Shown here: piece by piece, positions 25,395 through 33,598 of the stretch
How positions within the stretch are numbered: position 1 is the stretch's first letter
How the letters are laid out: each line of letters starts with the position of its first letter
NCBI RefSeq assembly: GCF_004134825.1
Contig: NZ_SDPN01000014.1
Span: 30,072 to 94,071 of the forward strand
Direction: 5' to 3'
DNA length: 64,000 nucleotides
Origin: Agromyces albus
GTDB taxonomy: Bacteria; Actinomycetota; Actinomycetes; Actinomycetales; Microbacteriaceae
Made by a program: the position numbers and the translations under genes
The notes under the pieces: model-generated
Told to the model about the DNA's origin: nothing
Database searches by the model: none
What the model saw: the letters and a program-made list of their open reading frames with translations, nothing else

Positions 25395-26324
25395 ATGAAC
25401 ACGAACGACGATGTGCGGGAGTTCCTGATGTCCCGCCGGGCGAACGTGACACCGGAACAAGCGGGCCTTCCCGACTTCGGCGGAGAACGCCGCGTTGCCG
25501 GACTGCGTCGTGAAGAGGTCGCGATGCTCGCCGGCGTCAGCCTCGACTACTACACCCGTCTCGAGCGCGGCAAGATTCACGGAGCATCCGAGAGCGTCCT
25601 CAACGCCATCGCGACCGCGCTGCACCTCGACGACGTCGAGCGCGCCCACCTGTTCGATCTTGCCCGCGCGGTCCCACCGACGCCCGCGACGCGCCGCCCA
25701 CCGACATCCCCGCGAACCATTCGTCCGTCGGTGCAACGAGTTCTCGACCACATGGCCGTCCCAGCCGTGGTCTACAACGCCCGCCAGGATCTCGTCGCGT
25801 CCAACCTGCTCGGGCGCGCGCTCTTCGCGCCCCACTTCGAGGCCGATCCGCCCAACAACGCGCGCTTCATCTTCCTCGACTCGCGGGCACGCGATTACTA
25901 CGATGATTGGCCCCTCGCGTGCAGCCTCACCGCGGCGATGCTCCGCTACGAGGCCGGCCGCGACCCGCTCAACAGCGACCTGACGGCACTGATCGGCGAA
26001 CTCTCCACCCGCAGCCCGCAGTTCCGGAAGAACTGGGCGGAGCAGGATGTCCACGAACACCGCACCGGGACGAAGATCTACCGCCATCCCGCCATCGGAC
26101 CGCTCGAACTCCACTACGACGTCTTCGAGATGCCCGGAGAACCAGGCCTCTCAATCGGCACCTATACCGCGGAAGCCGGAACCGCCGCAGCTGATGGGCT
26201 CACACTCTTGGCGACATGGGCGACAACGCAGGAATTCGCTCGGAGCCAGCGTCTCGGTGGGGGAGACGCGAGCTCCGAGTCGTCGACGGAGACCGCGGCT
26301 GCGCCTCGGACGAGCTCCACGTAG
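25395..26324 (+). CDS. XRE-type regulator with MmyB-like ligand domain
   Basis: A 309-residue regulator. The N-terminal helix-turn-helix spans residues about 8-75 (GLRREEVAMLAGVSLDYYTRLERGKIHGASESVLNAIATAL), a pattern typical of the actinobacterial MmyB-like group. The remaining 220 residues form the PAS-like MmyB ligand domain (MAVPAVVYNARQDLVASNLLGRALFAP, DWPLACSLTAAMLRYEAG). Members of this group often sit beside oxidoreductase genes and control them, here the zinc dehydrogenase 81 nt upstream. The start is leaderless. Confidence 0.88.
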   Translation: MNTNDDVREFLMSRRANVTPEQAGLPDFGGERRVAGLRREEVAMLAGVSLDYYTRLERGKIHGASESVLNAIATALHLDDVERAHLFDLARAVPPTPATRRPPTSPRTIRPSVQRVLDHMAVPAVVYNARQDLVASNLLGRALFAPHFEADPPNNARFIFLDSRARDYYDDWPLACSLTAAMLRYEAGRDPLNSDLTALIGELSTRSPQFRKNWAEQDVHEHRTGTKIYRHPAIGPLELHYDVFEMPGEPGLSIGTYTAEAGTAAADGLTLLATWATTQEFARSQRLGGGDASSESSTETAAAPRTSST

Positions 26325-26428
26325 CCGGAAGCCGCGAGCTCCCAGTGCGGGGGACCGCGCGTGTGCGCGACCTTGTCTCGGATGACGACGGCCACCATGT
26401 TGTCAGCCGCTGATGCTTGGATGAGCGC

Positions 26429-27046
26429 ATGTCAGAACGACGTGACGGTGCACCTTCTTCTGAGACCTCGACGGTCAGCGACGAGGATTGGTACGCCCGC
26501 GAGTTCGACGGTGCGAAGTTCTCCGACGTGCGATTCGTCGACATCGACCTCACTGAGGCATCGAGTTCCGGCGCGACCTTCACCAACTGCGCCTTCGTCA
26601 ACGTGAAGTTCAACGTCTCCACCCACGAATCCACCGCGTTCGTGAACTGCACGTTCCACAGCTGCAACTTCTTCGACGCGACCTTCACCGGCTGCAAGCT
26701 CGTCGGCTGCGTCTTCGACAGCTGCGACTTCAGCATCCTGAAGGTCCATGGCGGCGACTGGTCGTTTACGGGATTCCGCCGCGCCGCGCTCGAGGGCGTC
26801 GAGTTCACAGGAGTTCGACTCCGCGAGGCGGACCTCACGAACGCGCGATGCTCCCGCTCGACCTTCGCCGGCTGTGACTTCTCGGGTTCCGTGTTGCACG
26901 GCGCTGACTTCACTGACGCCGATCTGCGTGGGAGCACCCTCGGTGAGATCGACCCGCTCACGGTGACGCTTCGGGGTGCCTCGGTAACTGGCGTGCAGGC
27001 TGCTGAGATCGTCCGTGGGCTCGGGCTCATCGTCGTAGACGTTTAG
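26429..27046 (+). CDS. Pentapeptide repeat protein (McbG/Qnr-like)
   Basis: A 205-residue protein made of pentapeptide repeats with the pattern A(D/N)(L/F)XX, including CAFVNVKF, CTFHSCNF, CVFDSCDF, CDFSGSV and ADFTDADLRGS. Such proteins fold as a right-handed square helix. Some (MfpA, Qnr, McbG) mimic DNA and protect gyrase or topoisomerase IV. The end AAEIVRGLGLIVVD resembles the dimerising tail of this group. An in-frame TTG at 26417 is an alternative start. Activity on topoisomerases is an inference from the family only. Confidence 0.85.
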   Translation: MSERRDGAPSSETSTVSDEDWYAREFDGAKFSDVRFVDIDLTEASSSGATFTNCAFVNVKFNVSTHESTAFVNCTFHSCNFFDATFTGCKLVGCVFDSCDFSILKVHGGDWSFTGFRRAALEGVEFTGVRLREADLTNARCSRSTFAGCDFSGSVLHGADFTDADLRGSTLGEIDPLTVTLRGASVTGVQAAEIVRGLGLIVVDV

Positions 27047-27107
27047 CCGATAATGCACATTATGTCCGTTTGGGGAAAACAGGCCAGCTACAGCGTCTCC
27101 CCCTGCC

Positions 27108-27179
27108 CCCGGCGGACCAACGATGACGGTCATCGATCCCTTCGGCAACGAGCTTCGATTCTGCGAGCCCGCCGACTGA
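27108..27179 (+). pseudogene. Probable 3' remnant of a VOC/bleomycin-resistance-like gene
   Basis: The frame reads ...TMTVIDPFGNELRFCEPAD and stops at 27179. This is the closing strand typical of glyoxalase/bleomycin-resistance proteins (VIDPFGN-x-L-R-F). No start, ribosome site or upstream domain is in frame, so it is probably the decayed end of a lost gene. The evidence is one short motif. Confidence 0.4.
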
Positions 27180-27218
27180 CGCGGTGACCAGGTGGTGGGC
27201 TCAATTGCTTCACCCAAA

Positions 27219-27232
27219 GTGCTTGCAAGCAC
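27219..27232. repeat. Perfect 14-bp palindrome upstream of the MBL-fold gene
   Basis: GTGCTTGCAAGCAC is a perfect palindrome about 60 nt upstream of the MBL-fold gene. It could be an operator, but no regulator gene adjoins it. Confidence 0.45.
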
Positions 27233-27248
27233 TACCGCCGGCCAATAC

Positions 27249-27271
27249 GGTCTCGACAAGCGGTTGAGACC
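27249..27271 (+). promoter_or_regulatory. Leader hairpin or operator before the MBL-fold gene
   Basis: GGTCTCGAC and GTTGAGACC pair over 9 bp (one G-U as RNA) around a 5-nt loop, ending 18 nt before the ATG. TACGGT just upstream (27245-27250) may be the -10. Confidence 0.4.
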
Positions 27272-27289
27272 ACAAGCGGAAGGCAGTTC

Positions 27290-28111
27290 ATGCTCAAGCA
27301 AGTCGTTGAGGGCGTTCTCGTTCACGAGAGCGAGTTCCTCCAGAGTAATTCCGTTGTCGTGCAGGGCCGGCACGGTGTGTTACTCATCGACCCCGGCATT
27401 ACAGGCGACGAGCTGGCGGCCCTCGCGAACGATCTTCGCGAGCTGGGCCAGCCTGTCGTGGCAGGCTTCTCCACGCACCCTGATTGGGACCACGTGCTCT
27501 GGCACGCGAACTTCGGCGACGTGCCCCGTTACGGCACGGCCCGCTGCGCGGCCTCTCTCCAGGATCTGCTGTCGAACGCGGACTGGAGGGACCGCATAGC
27601 CCCGGGGCTCCCGCCGGAGTACGCCGAGGAGATCCCGATGGAGCTGCTGGGTCTCATCACCGGTCTGCCCGCCGAGGCTGCGCAGATCCCTTGGGATGGC
27701 CCCGAAGTCCGGATCATCGAGCATCAGGCCCATGCCCCAGGCCACGCGGCGCTGTTGATCGAGGAGCGCGGCGTCCTCGTCGCCGGCGACATGCTTTCTG
27801 ACATCCTGATGCCGTTCCTCGATCTCGAGGCCGCGAATCCGATGGAGGACTACCTCGCCGCGCTGCGGCTGTTCGAGAGTGTGGCCGACGACGTTGTTGC
27901 CGTCATCCCCGGTCACGGTTCAGTCGGTGGAGCTGAGCAGCTACGAGCTCGAATCGAACAGGATCGCGCGTACGTGCAGGACCTGCGAGACGGACGTGTT
28001 CCCGACGACCCGCGGGTCGGTCCATCGGCATCGTTGGATTGGCTGCCAGACGTGCACAGATGGCAACTCCAGCGGCTCGCCCAAAGAGAGCAGAACGAGA
28101 CGCCCGCTTAA
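27290..28111 (+). CDS. Metallo-beta-lactamase-fold hydrolase
   Basis: A 273-residue MBL-fold protein. The core begins NSVVVQGRHGVLLIDPGITGDEL. The metal motif reads HPDWDH (about residues 63-68), so the second His of the usual HxHxDH is Asp. Later ligand candidates are His in APGHAALL, Asp in VLVAGDML and His in VIPGHGSVGG. The function is unknown; hydrolysis of an ester, thioester or lactone is possible. It is preceded by two inverted repeats and followed after 67 nt by a VOC gene. No strong Shine-Dalgarno sequence is seen. Confidence 0.8.
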   Translation: MLKQVVEGVLVHESEFLQSNSVVVQGRHGVLLIDPGITGDELAALANDLRELGQPVVAGFSTHPDWDHVLWHANFGDVPRYGTARCAASLQDLLSNADWRDRIAPGLPPEYAEEIPMELLGLITGLPAEAAQIPWDGPEVRIIEHQAHAPGHAALLIEERGVLVAGDMLSDILMPFLDLEAANPMEDYLAALRLFESVADDVVAVIPGHGSVGGAEQLRARIEQDRAYVQDLRDGRVPDDPRVGPSASLDWLPDVHRWQLQRLAQREQNETPA

Positions 28112-28165
28112 CGGTCTCCCCCAACTGCAGCGCTGTCCGACCACCGCAGCGATCGACCGGCTCGG

Positions 28166-28171
28166 TAGCAT
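28166..28171 (+). promoter_or_regulatory. -10 element of the VOC gene at 28179 (leaderless)
   Basis: TAGCAT lies 7 nt before the ATG at 28179, which lets the short start be chosen over the long open frame upstream. Confidence 0.6.
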
Positions 28172-28178
28172 GCAACGC

Positions 28179-28616
28179 ATGGCCATCAAACTCGAGAACG
28201 TCGGCATCGCCGTTCGCGACCTCGAAGCAGCGATCTCCTTCTTCACCGACCTCGGTCTCACGGTCGTCGGCCGTGACACGGTCAGCGGTGAGTGGACCGA
28301 CACCGCCGTCGGCCTCGATGGCAACCACGCCAAGATTGCGATGCTCCAGACGCCAGACGGTCACGGTCGCCTTGAACTCTTCGAGTACATCCACCCGGAG
28401 GCGATCGAGTCGGAGCCCACTCGTCCCAACGAGATCGGCATGCACCGCGTTGCCTTCTCAGTCGACGACATCGACGAAGCCCTTGAGGTAGCCGCGAGGC
28501 ACGGATTCCGACCGCTCCGCGGCGTGGCGACCTATGAAGACGTCTACAAGCTCACGTACCTCCGCGGTCCTAGCGGCATCCTCGTGATGCTCGCCGAGGA
28601 GCTGAAGAAGAGCTGA
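28179..28616 (+). CDS. VOC family protein
   Basis: A 145-residue vicinal-oxygen-chelate protein built of two beta-alpha-beta-beta-beta modules. The first module is IKLENVGIAVRDLEAAISFFTDLGL, and the second begins GMHRVAFSVDDIDEALEVAARHGF. His and Glu metal-ligand candidates are seen (ELFEYIHPE, IGMHRVAF). The family includes glyoxalases, dioxygenases and resistance proteins, and its substrate cannot be told. The start is leaderless. Confidence 0.86.
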   Translation: MAIKLENVGIAVRDLEAAISFFTDLGLTVVGRDTVSGEWTDTAVGLDGNHAKIAMLQTPDGHGRLELFEYIHPEAIESEPTRPNEIGMHRVAFSVDDIDEALEVAARHGFRPLRGVATYEDVYKLTYLRGPSGILVMLAEELKKS

Positions 28617-28694
28617 CGGCCGATCAGAGCTCACGTCGCTGGTGGAGAACGCCTGACACCACTCCCCCGATTCTCGTGCGCTCGGCGCTCGACA

Positions 28695-28712
28695 GGTAAC
28701 CATATGGTTGCC
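28695..28712. promoter_or_regulatory. ArsR operator candidate
   Basis: GGTAACCATATGGTTGCC holds a perfect 12-bp palindrome (AACCATATGGTT) extended to 18 bp with one mismatched pair. It directly abuts the arsR -10 element, so a bound dimer would block RNA polymerase. Confidence 0.7.
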
Positions 28713-28718
28713 TATAGT
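28713..28718 (+). promoter_or_regulatory. -10 element of arsR (leaderless)
   Basis: TATAGT lies 6 nt before the GTG at 28725 and directly follows the palindromic operator. Confidence 0.65.
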
Positions 28719-28724
28719 GGTTCT

Positions 28725-29036
28725 GTGGATCCGGTGTTCAAAGCACTTTCCGACCCGACGAGGCGAATCCTCGTCGAGGAGCTCGCCGAGCGCGATGAGC
28801 AGACGCTCTTCGAACTGTGCGTACGACTCATGTCGCGGCATGGCCTCGAGGTCTCACGACAGGCCGTCGCGAAGCACCTCGACGTGCTCGAGCAGGCCGG
28901 GCTCGTGACGATCCGACGCGAGGGCAAGTACCGCCTCCACTCCCTCGACCGCGCACCGCTGCGCGCCACGTGGGACGAGTGGTTCCGGCCACTCGTGACA
29001 TCCGACGATCACCAGACCGACCGACAACAGGAGTGA
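28725..29036 (+). CDS. ArsR-type winged-helix regulator
   Basis: A 103-residue repressor of the ArsR superfamily without visible metal-binding Cys clusters. The winged helix is complete (DPVFKALSDPTRRILVEELAER..., then VSRQAVAKHLDVLEQAGLV). This subgroup is usually found with a VOC or SRPBCC partner gene, here the VOC gene 2 nt downstream. The GTG start is leaderless, and the in-frame ATG at 28704 lies inside the operator. Autoregulation through the palindrome is expected. Confidence 0.9.
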   Translation: MDPVFKALSDPTRRILVEELAERDEQTLFELCVRLMSRHGLEVSRQAVAKHLDVLEQAGLVTIRREGKYRLHSLDRAPLRATWDEWFRPLVTSDDHQTDRQQE

Positions 29037-29038
29037 CC

Positions 29039-29431
29039 ATGCGCATCAACCTCACGAGCGTGCTCGTCGACGACCAGGCGAAAGCCCTCGACTTCTACAC
29101 CGACGTGCTCGGGTTCGAGAAGAAGACCGACTTCGCGGCGGGCGAGGCCCGCTGGCTCACCGTCGTCTCCCCCGACGATCCCGACGGCGTCGAGCTCGTG
29201 CTCGAGCCCGACGAGCACCCGGCGGCACGGCCGTTCAAGCAGGCGCTCGTCGCCGACGGCATCCCGTACACCTCGTTCGCGGTCGACGACGTCGAGAAGG
29301 AGCACGCGCGGCTCGTCGCCGCCGGCGTCGAGTTCACCCAGCCGCCGACCGCGATGGGTCCCATGACGACCGCGGTGTTCGACGACACGTGCGGCAACCT
29401 CATCCAGATCGCGAGCATGGCCACCTCCTGA
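29039..29431 (+). CDS. VOC family protein partnered with ArsR
   Basis: A 130-residue VOC protein of the glyoxalase-like subgroup (LTSVLVDDQAKALDFYTDVLGFEKKTDF, then YTSFAVDDVEKEHARLVAAGVEF and the closing DDTCGNLIQIA). The ATG lies in GAGTGACCATG, 2 nt after the arsR stop, so expression follows the regulator. Its substrate is unknown. The pairing suggests that its ligand or product is sensed by the ArsR protein. Confidence 0.9.
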   Translation: MRINLTSVLVDDQAKALDFYTDVLGFEKKTDFAAGEARWLTVVSPDDPDGVELVLEPDEHPAARPFKQALVADGIPYTSFAVDDVEKEHARLVAAGVEFTQPPTAMGPMTTAVFDDTCGNLIQIASMATS

Positions 29432-29472
29432 CGAGACGGAAGACGACGGTGTGCCCTCGTGTCTATCGCCCC

Positions 29473-29478
29473 TAGGGT
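29473..29478 (+). promoter_or_regulatory. -10 element of the Dabb gene (leaderless)
   Basis: TAGGGT lies 6 nt before the ATG at 29485. Confidence 0.55.
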
Positions 29479-29484
29479 GGAGCG

Positions 29485-29781
29485 ATGATCCGTCACACCG
29501 TCGCGTTCCGTCTGCGTCACCCCACGGGCTCCGAAGCAGAACGATCCTTCCTCGAGACCGCCAGGGTGCTCGCCGGCATTCCGGGTGTCGAACGATTCGA
29601 ACAGCTCCATCAGGTGAGCGCGAAGAACGACTTCACGTTCGGATTCTCGATGGAGTTCTCCGATGCCGCCGCCTATGCGGCGTACAACGAGCATCCCGAT
29701 CATGTCGCGTTCGTCGCAGAACGATGGGTGCCCGAGGTCGAGGAGTTCCTCGAGATCGACTACGCGCCATACGTCGCGTAG
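29485..29781 (+). CDS. Dabb (stress-responsive A/B barrel) family protein
   Basis: A 98-residue ferredoxin-fold dimer of the Dabb family. Readable landmarks are the N-terminal IRHTVAFRLRHP, the central VSAKNDFTFGFSMEFSD and AYNEHPDHVAFVAERWVP near the end. Family roles are mostly unknown; a few members are cyclases or stress proteins. It is a leaderless, single-gene unit that converges on the zinc-ribbon gene. Confidence 0.85.
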   Translation: MIRHTVAFRLRHPTGSEAERSFLETARVLAGIPGVERFEQLHQVSAKNDFTFGFSMEFSDAAAYAAYNEHPDHVAFVAERWVPEVEEFLEIDYAPYVA

Positions 29782-29809
29782 CCCGGCCACTCCCCCGGCG
29801 ACTCGCGAC

Positions 29810-30139
29810 TCAGCGCGGCTCGCCGCGCTCTTCGTATCGCTCGAGGCGCCGTCCGGTCGCGGGCATGCCGAGCTCGTTGAGCGGTCGTGCGGTATCGCGC
29901 TCGGGAATCCGCTCATCGGTCGGACACGTCATCACGGTGTTGGGCGTGGAGTGATCGAACGAGTGCTCGAACATCGGGTGTCCGCACAACGGACACCTCT
30001 GCTCATCGAGCGAACGTTCCTCTGGTTCGCTCTCGGTGATCGGTGGCGGACCGAACATCGGGAGGAGCGCTCGATCCACTCTCTCGAAGAAGTGCGTGAA
30101 CGCGTTGCCCTCGGGGCGGCTCGCCGTGTCGCGTGCCAT
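29810..30139 (-). CDS. Hypothetical zinc-ribbon protein
   Basis: A 109-residue protein I do not recognise. Near residues 49-57 it has CPLCGHPMFEHSFDHS, followed by a lone Cys in TVMTCPTDERIPE. A half zinc ribbon (CxxC plus His/Cys) is therefore likely. Both ends are charged and lack membrane segments. A -10 element at leaderless spacing and the tight divergent arrangement with the SDR gene indicate that it is a real gene. No function can be inferred. Confidence 0.75.
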   Translation of the reverse strand: MARDTASRPEGNAFTHFFERVDRALLPMFGPPPITESEPEERSLDEQRCPLCGHPMFEHSFDHSTPNTVMTCPTDERIPERDTARPLNELGMPATGRRLERYEERGEPR

Positions 30140-30145
30140 GGCACG

Positions 30146-30151
30146 ATGCTA
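30146..30151 (-). promoter_or_regulatory. -10 element of the zinc-ribbon gene (leaderless)
   Basis: TAGCAT on the minus strand lies 6 nt before the ATG at 30139, back to back with the -10 of the SDR gene 42 nt away. Confidence 0.55.
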
Positions 30152-30193
30152 CGCCCGTACCGCGTGTTCCCGCCAGAGGCGACTGTCGGCACC

Positions 30194-30199
30194 TAGGCT
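30194..30199 (+). promoter_or_regulatory. -10 element of the SDR gene at 30207 (leaderless)
   Basis: TAGGCT lies 7 nt before the ATG at 30207, excluding the longer in-frame start at 30036. Confidence 0.6.
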
Positions 30200-30206
30200 T
30201 GCCGGC

Positions 30207-30971
30207 ATGGAAACGGATGCCTCGTCACGGCCGGTCACGATCGTCACGGGAGCGAGCCGCGGCATCGGTGCGGCGATCGCCGAGCGACTTGCCGCCGACG
30301 GACACGACCTCGTGCTGACGTTCCGGGACAGGGTGGCGGATGCCGATGCCGTGGCACGCCGGTGCGAGGCATCCGGTGCCCGCGTACGCTTCCTGCAGGT
30401 CGACCTCGCCGACCTCGACGCGGCCGCGACGATCGTGCCGACGGCGATCGCCGAATTCGCAACGATCACCGGGCTCGTCAACAACGCCGGGATCACGGGC
30501 CGGATCGGCGGATTCCTCGACGCCTCCATTGAGGAGTCCGAGCTCCTGTTCCGCGTGAACGTGCTCGCGCCGATCGTCCTCACGCGCGCTGCGATCGCGC
30601 ACATGGCGACGGATCGCGGCGGCGCCGGCGGCTCGATCGTGAACATCTCCTCGGGCGCAGCGACGACGGGTTCGCCGAACACCTACATCCCCTACTCGAT
30701 GAGCAAGGCCGCGCTCAACGCGCTCACGACGGGCACGGCGAAGGAGTTCGGCCCGGTCGGCGTGCGGGTCAACACCGTGTCGCCCGGCACCACTCGCACC
30801 GAGATCCATGCGGCCGCGGGTCGCCCCAACGCGCCCGAGGAACGCGCCCCGCGCATTCCGATGCGCCGACCCGGCGAGCCCCACGAGATCGCGGGAGCCG
30901 TCGCGTACCTCTTCTCTCCCGACGCGTCCTACACGTCGGGCGCCGACATCCGTGTGGCGGGCGGCAACTAG
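30207..30971 (+). CDS. SDR family oxidoreductase
   Basis: A 254-residue classical short-chain dehydrogenase. It has the NADP-binding TGASRGIG (about residues 14-21), the NNAGITG motif near 92, an active-site Ser in VNISSGAA and the YSMSK motif (Tyr-x3-Lys, about 163-167), followed by PGTTRTEIH. The enzyme is probably an active NAD(P)-dependent reductase, resembling 3-oxoacyl-ACP reductase or glucose dehydrogenase-like proteins. The substrate is unknown. It converges on dhaM with 13 nt between the stops. Confidence 0.92.
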   Translation: METDASSRPVTIVTGASRGIGAAIAERLAADGHDLVLTFRDRVADADAVARRCEASGARVRFLQVDLADLDAAATIVPTAIAEFATITGLVNNAGITGRIGGFLDASIEESELLFRVNVLAPIVLTRAAIAHMATDRGGAGGSIVNISSGAATTGSPNTYIPYSMSKAALNALTTGTAKEFGPVGVRVNTVSPGTTRTEIHAAAGRPNAPEERAPRIPMRRPGEPHEIAGAVAYLFSPDASYTSGADIRVAGGN

Positions 30972-30984
30972 AGGGCAACGCCCG

Positions 30985-31722
30985 TCACGCCTCGCCGAAG
31001 CCGGACTCGGCGAGTTCGGCGATGGCGTCGACCGCTTCGCGCCCGTCGGGATCGGTACTCGCGATCTCGACGACAGCTCCCTTCGTCAGGCCGAGCGACA
31101 TGATGCCGAGCAGGCTCTTCGCATCCGTGCCGTTCACGGTGATCTTCTGCGTGAACCCGCTCGCGAGCTTCACGAGCTCCGCGGCGGGACGCGCATGCAG
31201 GCCGTCGGCGTTCACGAGCGTGATCGAGCGGGAGTAGCCGGAGCCGGATGCCGCGGCGGCGTCGGTGGTCGCGGCATCCGTGCCGACCGTTGCCTCGGCC
31301 GCCGCGCCGACCGGTTCTGCTCCCGCACGAGCGGATTCCGCGGCCGCGACGACCGCATCGAGCCCATCGCCCGACTCCGCGGACACCGCGGCAGCGACGC
31401 CGCCTTCGACGAGAGGGGCGTCGACGATGCGAACTCGTTCCCGCACCTCGTCATCGAGGAAGTCGAGGGCGGTCTCGGCCGTGAGGATCGCGGAGCCGAG
31501 GTCGCAGAGCACCGCGACGCCCTCGCCGGCATCGGCGTGGGCGATCGCCGACGACACGAGGTCGAAGCTCGTGCCGATCCGGCCGTCGTCGGTGCCACCT
31601 GCAGCGGCGAGCGTCGCCGTCGGCGCCATCTGGCGAGCGAGATCGACGAGGCCTGCGGCGATCTGCTGGGAGTGCGACACGAATACGACGCCGACCTTCC
31701 CGGCCGTCGCCACGTCAGGCAC
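30985..31722 (-). CDS. dhaM: PTS-dependent dihydroxyacetone kinase subunit DhaM with fused HPr domain
   Basis: A 245-residue phosphoryl donor for DhaL. Residues 8-130 form the mannose-type EIIA domain, with the active His17 in VVFVSHSQQ. An Ala/Thr-rich linker follows (130-163). Residues 165-245 form an HPr domain with the active His176 in GLHARPAAE and a Ser203 region (AKSLLGIMSLGL) like the regulatory site of HPr. No enzyme I domain is present, so phosphate should come from a separate EI. The GTG start lies 8 nt inside the end of dhaL, giving tight coupling. Confidence 0.93.
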   Translation of the reverse strand: MPDVATAGKVGVVFVSHSQQIAAGLVDLARQMAPTATLAAAGGTDDGRIGTSFDLVSSAIAHADAGEGVAVLCDLGSAILTAETALDFLDDEVRERVRIVDAPLVEGGVAAAVSAESGDGLDAVVAAAESARAGAEPVGAAAEATVGTDAATTDAAAASGSGYSRSITLVNADGLHARPAAELVKLASGFTQKITVNGTDAKSLLGIMSLGLTKGAVVEIASTDPDGREAVDAIAELAESGFGEA

Positions 31723-32362
31723 CTGCCGACGCCGCCGCTGCGTCGGCCGCCGCCTGCAGGAGAAGGGCGCTCGATTCGGCGCCCGGGTCGCGATGTCCGG
31801 CGGAGCGCTCGCCGAGGTAGCTCGCGCGCCCCTTGCGCGCCACGAGCGGTTCCGTCGCCGCGGCACCCTCCCACGCGGCACTCGCCGCGGCCTGGAGGGC
31901 GCCGAGGGCATCCGCCCCGTCGGCTGCCGCGGCCGTGGCGGCGTCGACGGCGGGCGTCCACGCGTCGACCATCGTCTTGTCGCCGGGTTCGGCCTTGCCT
32001 CGCAAGACGATTCCGTCGCGGGCCGCCGTGAGGATACCCGCGATCGCCTCAGCGTCGAGTGACACCGAATCGCCTGCAGCAACCGCGGCCTTCAGGTACG
32101 CGGTGCCGTAGAGCGGCCCTGCCGCACCGCCGACGGTCGAGATGAGCGTCGTCGCGACGAGCTTGAGCACGTCGCCCGGGGTCGACCCGGCATGCAGGTC
32201 GTCGAGTTTCGGGAGCACCGCCTGGAAGCCGCGGTCCATGTTCTCGCCGTGGTCTCCGTCGCCGATCTCGCGATCCAGCGTGATCAGCTCGATTCGGTGG
32301 TCCGATACGACCTGCGCGCTCCGCCTGACCCAGTCCACCGCCCAGGTGATATCCAATCCCAC
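31715..32362 (-). CDS. dhaL: Dihydroxyacetone kinase ADP-binding subunit DhaL
   Basis: A 215-residue all-helical subunit that holds ADP as a cofactor and passes phosphate from DhaM to dihydroxyacetone on DhaK. The metal-binding Asp triad is in DREIGDGDHGENM (about residues 28-40). The nucleotide-covering loop is seen in STVGGAAGPLYGTAYL, and the conserved GDKTMVDAW at about 130. GAAGGGGG lies 8 nt before the GTG start. The gene lies 14 nt after dhaK and overlaps dhaM. Confidence 0.94.
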   Translation of the reverse strand: MGLDITWAVDWVRRSAQVVSDHRIELITLDREIGDGDHGENMDRGFQAVLPKLDDLHAGSTPGDVLKLVATTLISTVGGAAGPLYGTAYLKAAVAAGDSVSLDAEAIAGILTAARDGIVLRGKAEPGDKTMVDAWTPAVDAATAAAADGADALGALQAAASAAWEGAAATEPLVARKGRASYLGERSAGHRDPGAESSALLLQAAADAAAASAGA

Positions 32363-32376
32363 CGACGTGCCCCCTT

Positions 32377-33384
<1,008 letters not shown>

Positions 33385-33449
33385 CCCTTCCCCTCGGCTG
33401 CCGGACGCCGTGCGACCTGTGCATCGGCGCCGACGCAGCACTCTCGGCA

Positions 33450-33455
33450 AACCTA
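33450..33455 (-). promoter_or_regulatory. Candidate -10 of dhaKLM
   Basis: TAGGTT on the minus strand lies about 65 nt before the dhaK ATG. The 214-nt intergenic region holds no gene. I see no convincing repressor palindrome in it. Confidence 0.4.
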
Positions 33456-33531
33456 CGCCCGCGGAGAGCCCGGCCGTAAGAGGCGGAGGGAAATCTCCGG
33501 CGCGCCCTTTCCGGGGGACGCTCCGTCTGAG

Positions 33532-33537
33532 TATCGT
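33532..33537 (+). promoter_or_regulatory. Candidate -10 of glpF
   Basis: TATCGT lies 61 nt before the glpF start, giving a leader of about 55 nt that ends in a GGATGGAAGG ribosome site. Confidence 0.45.
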
Positions 33538-33598
33538 GGGCTCTGTTCCGCCCCTGGGCGAAGCCCCTCGGGCTCGGCGAAAAGGATGGAAGGTCAAC

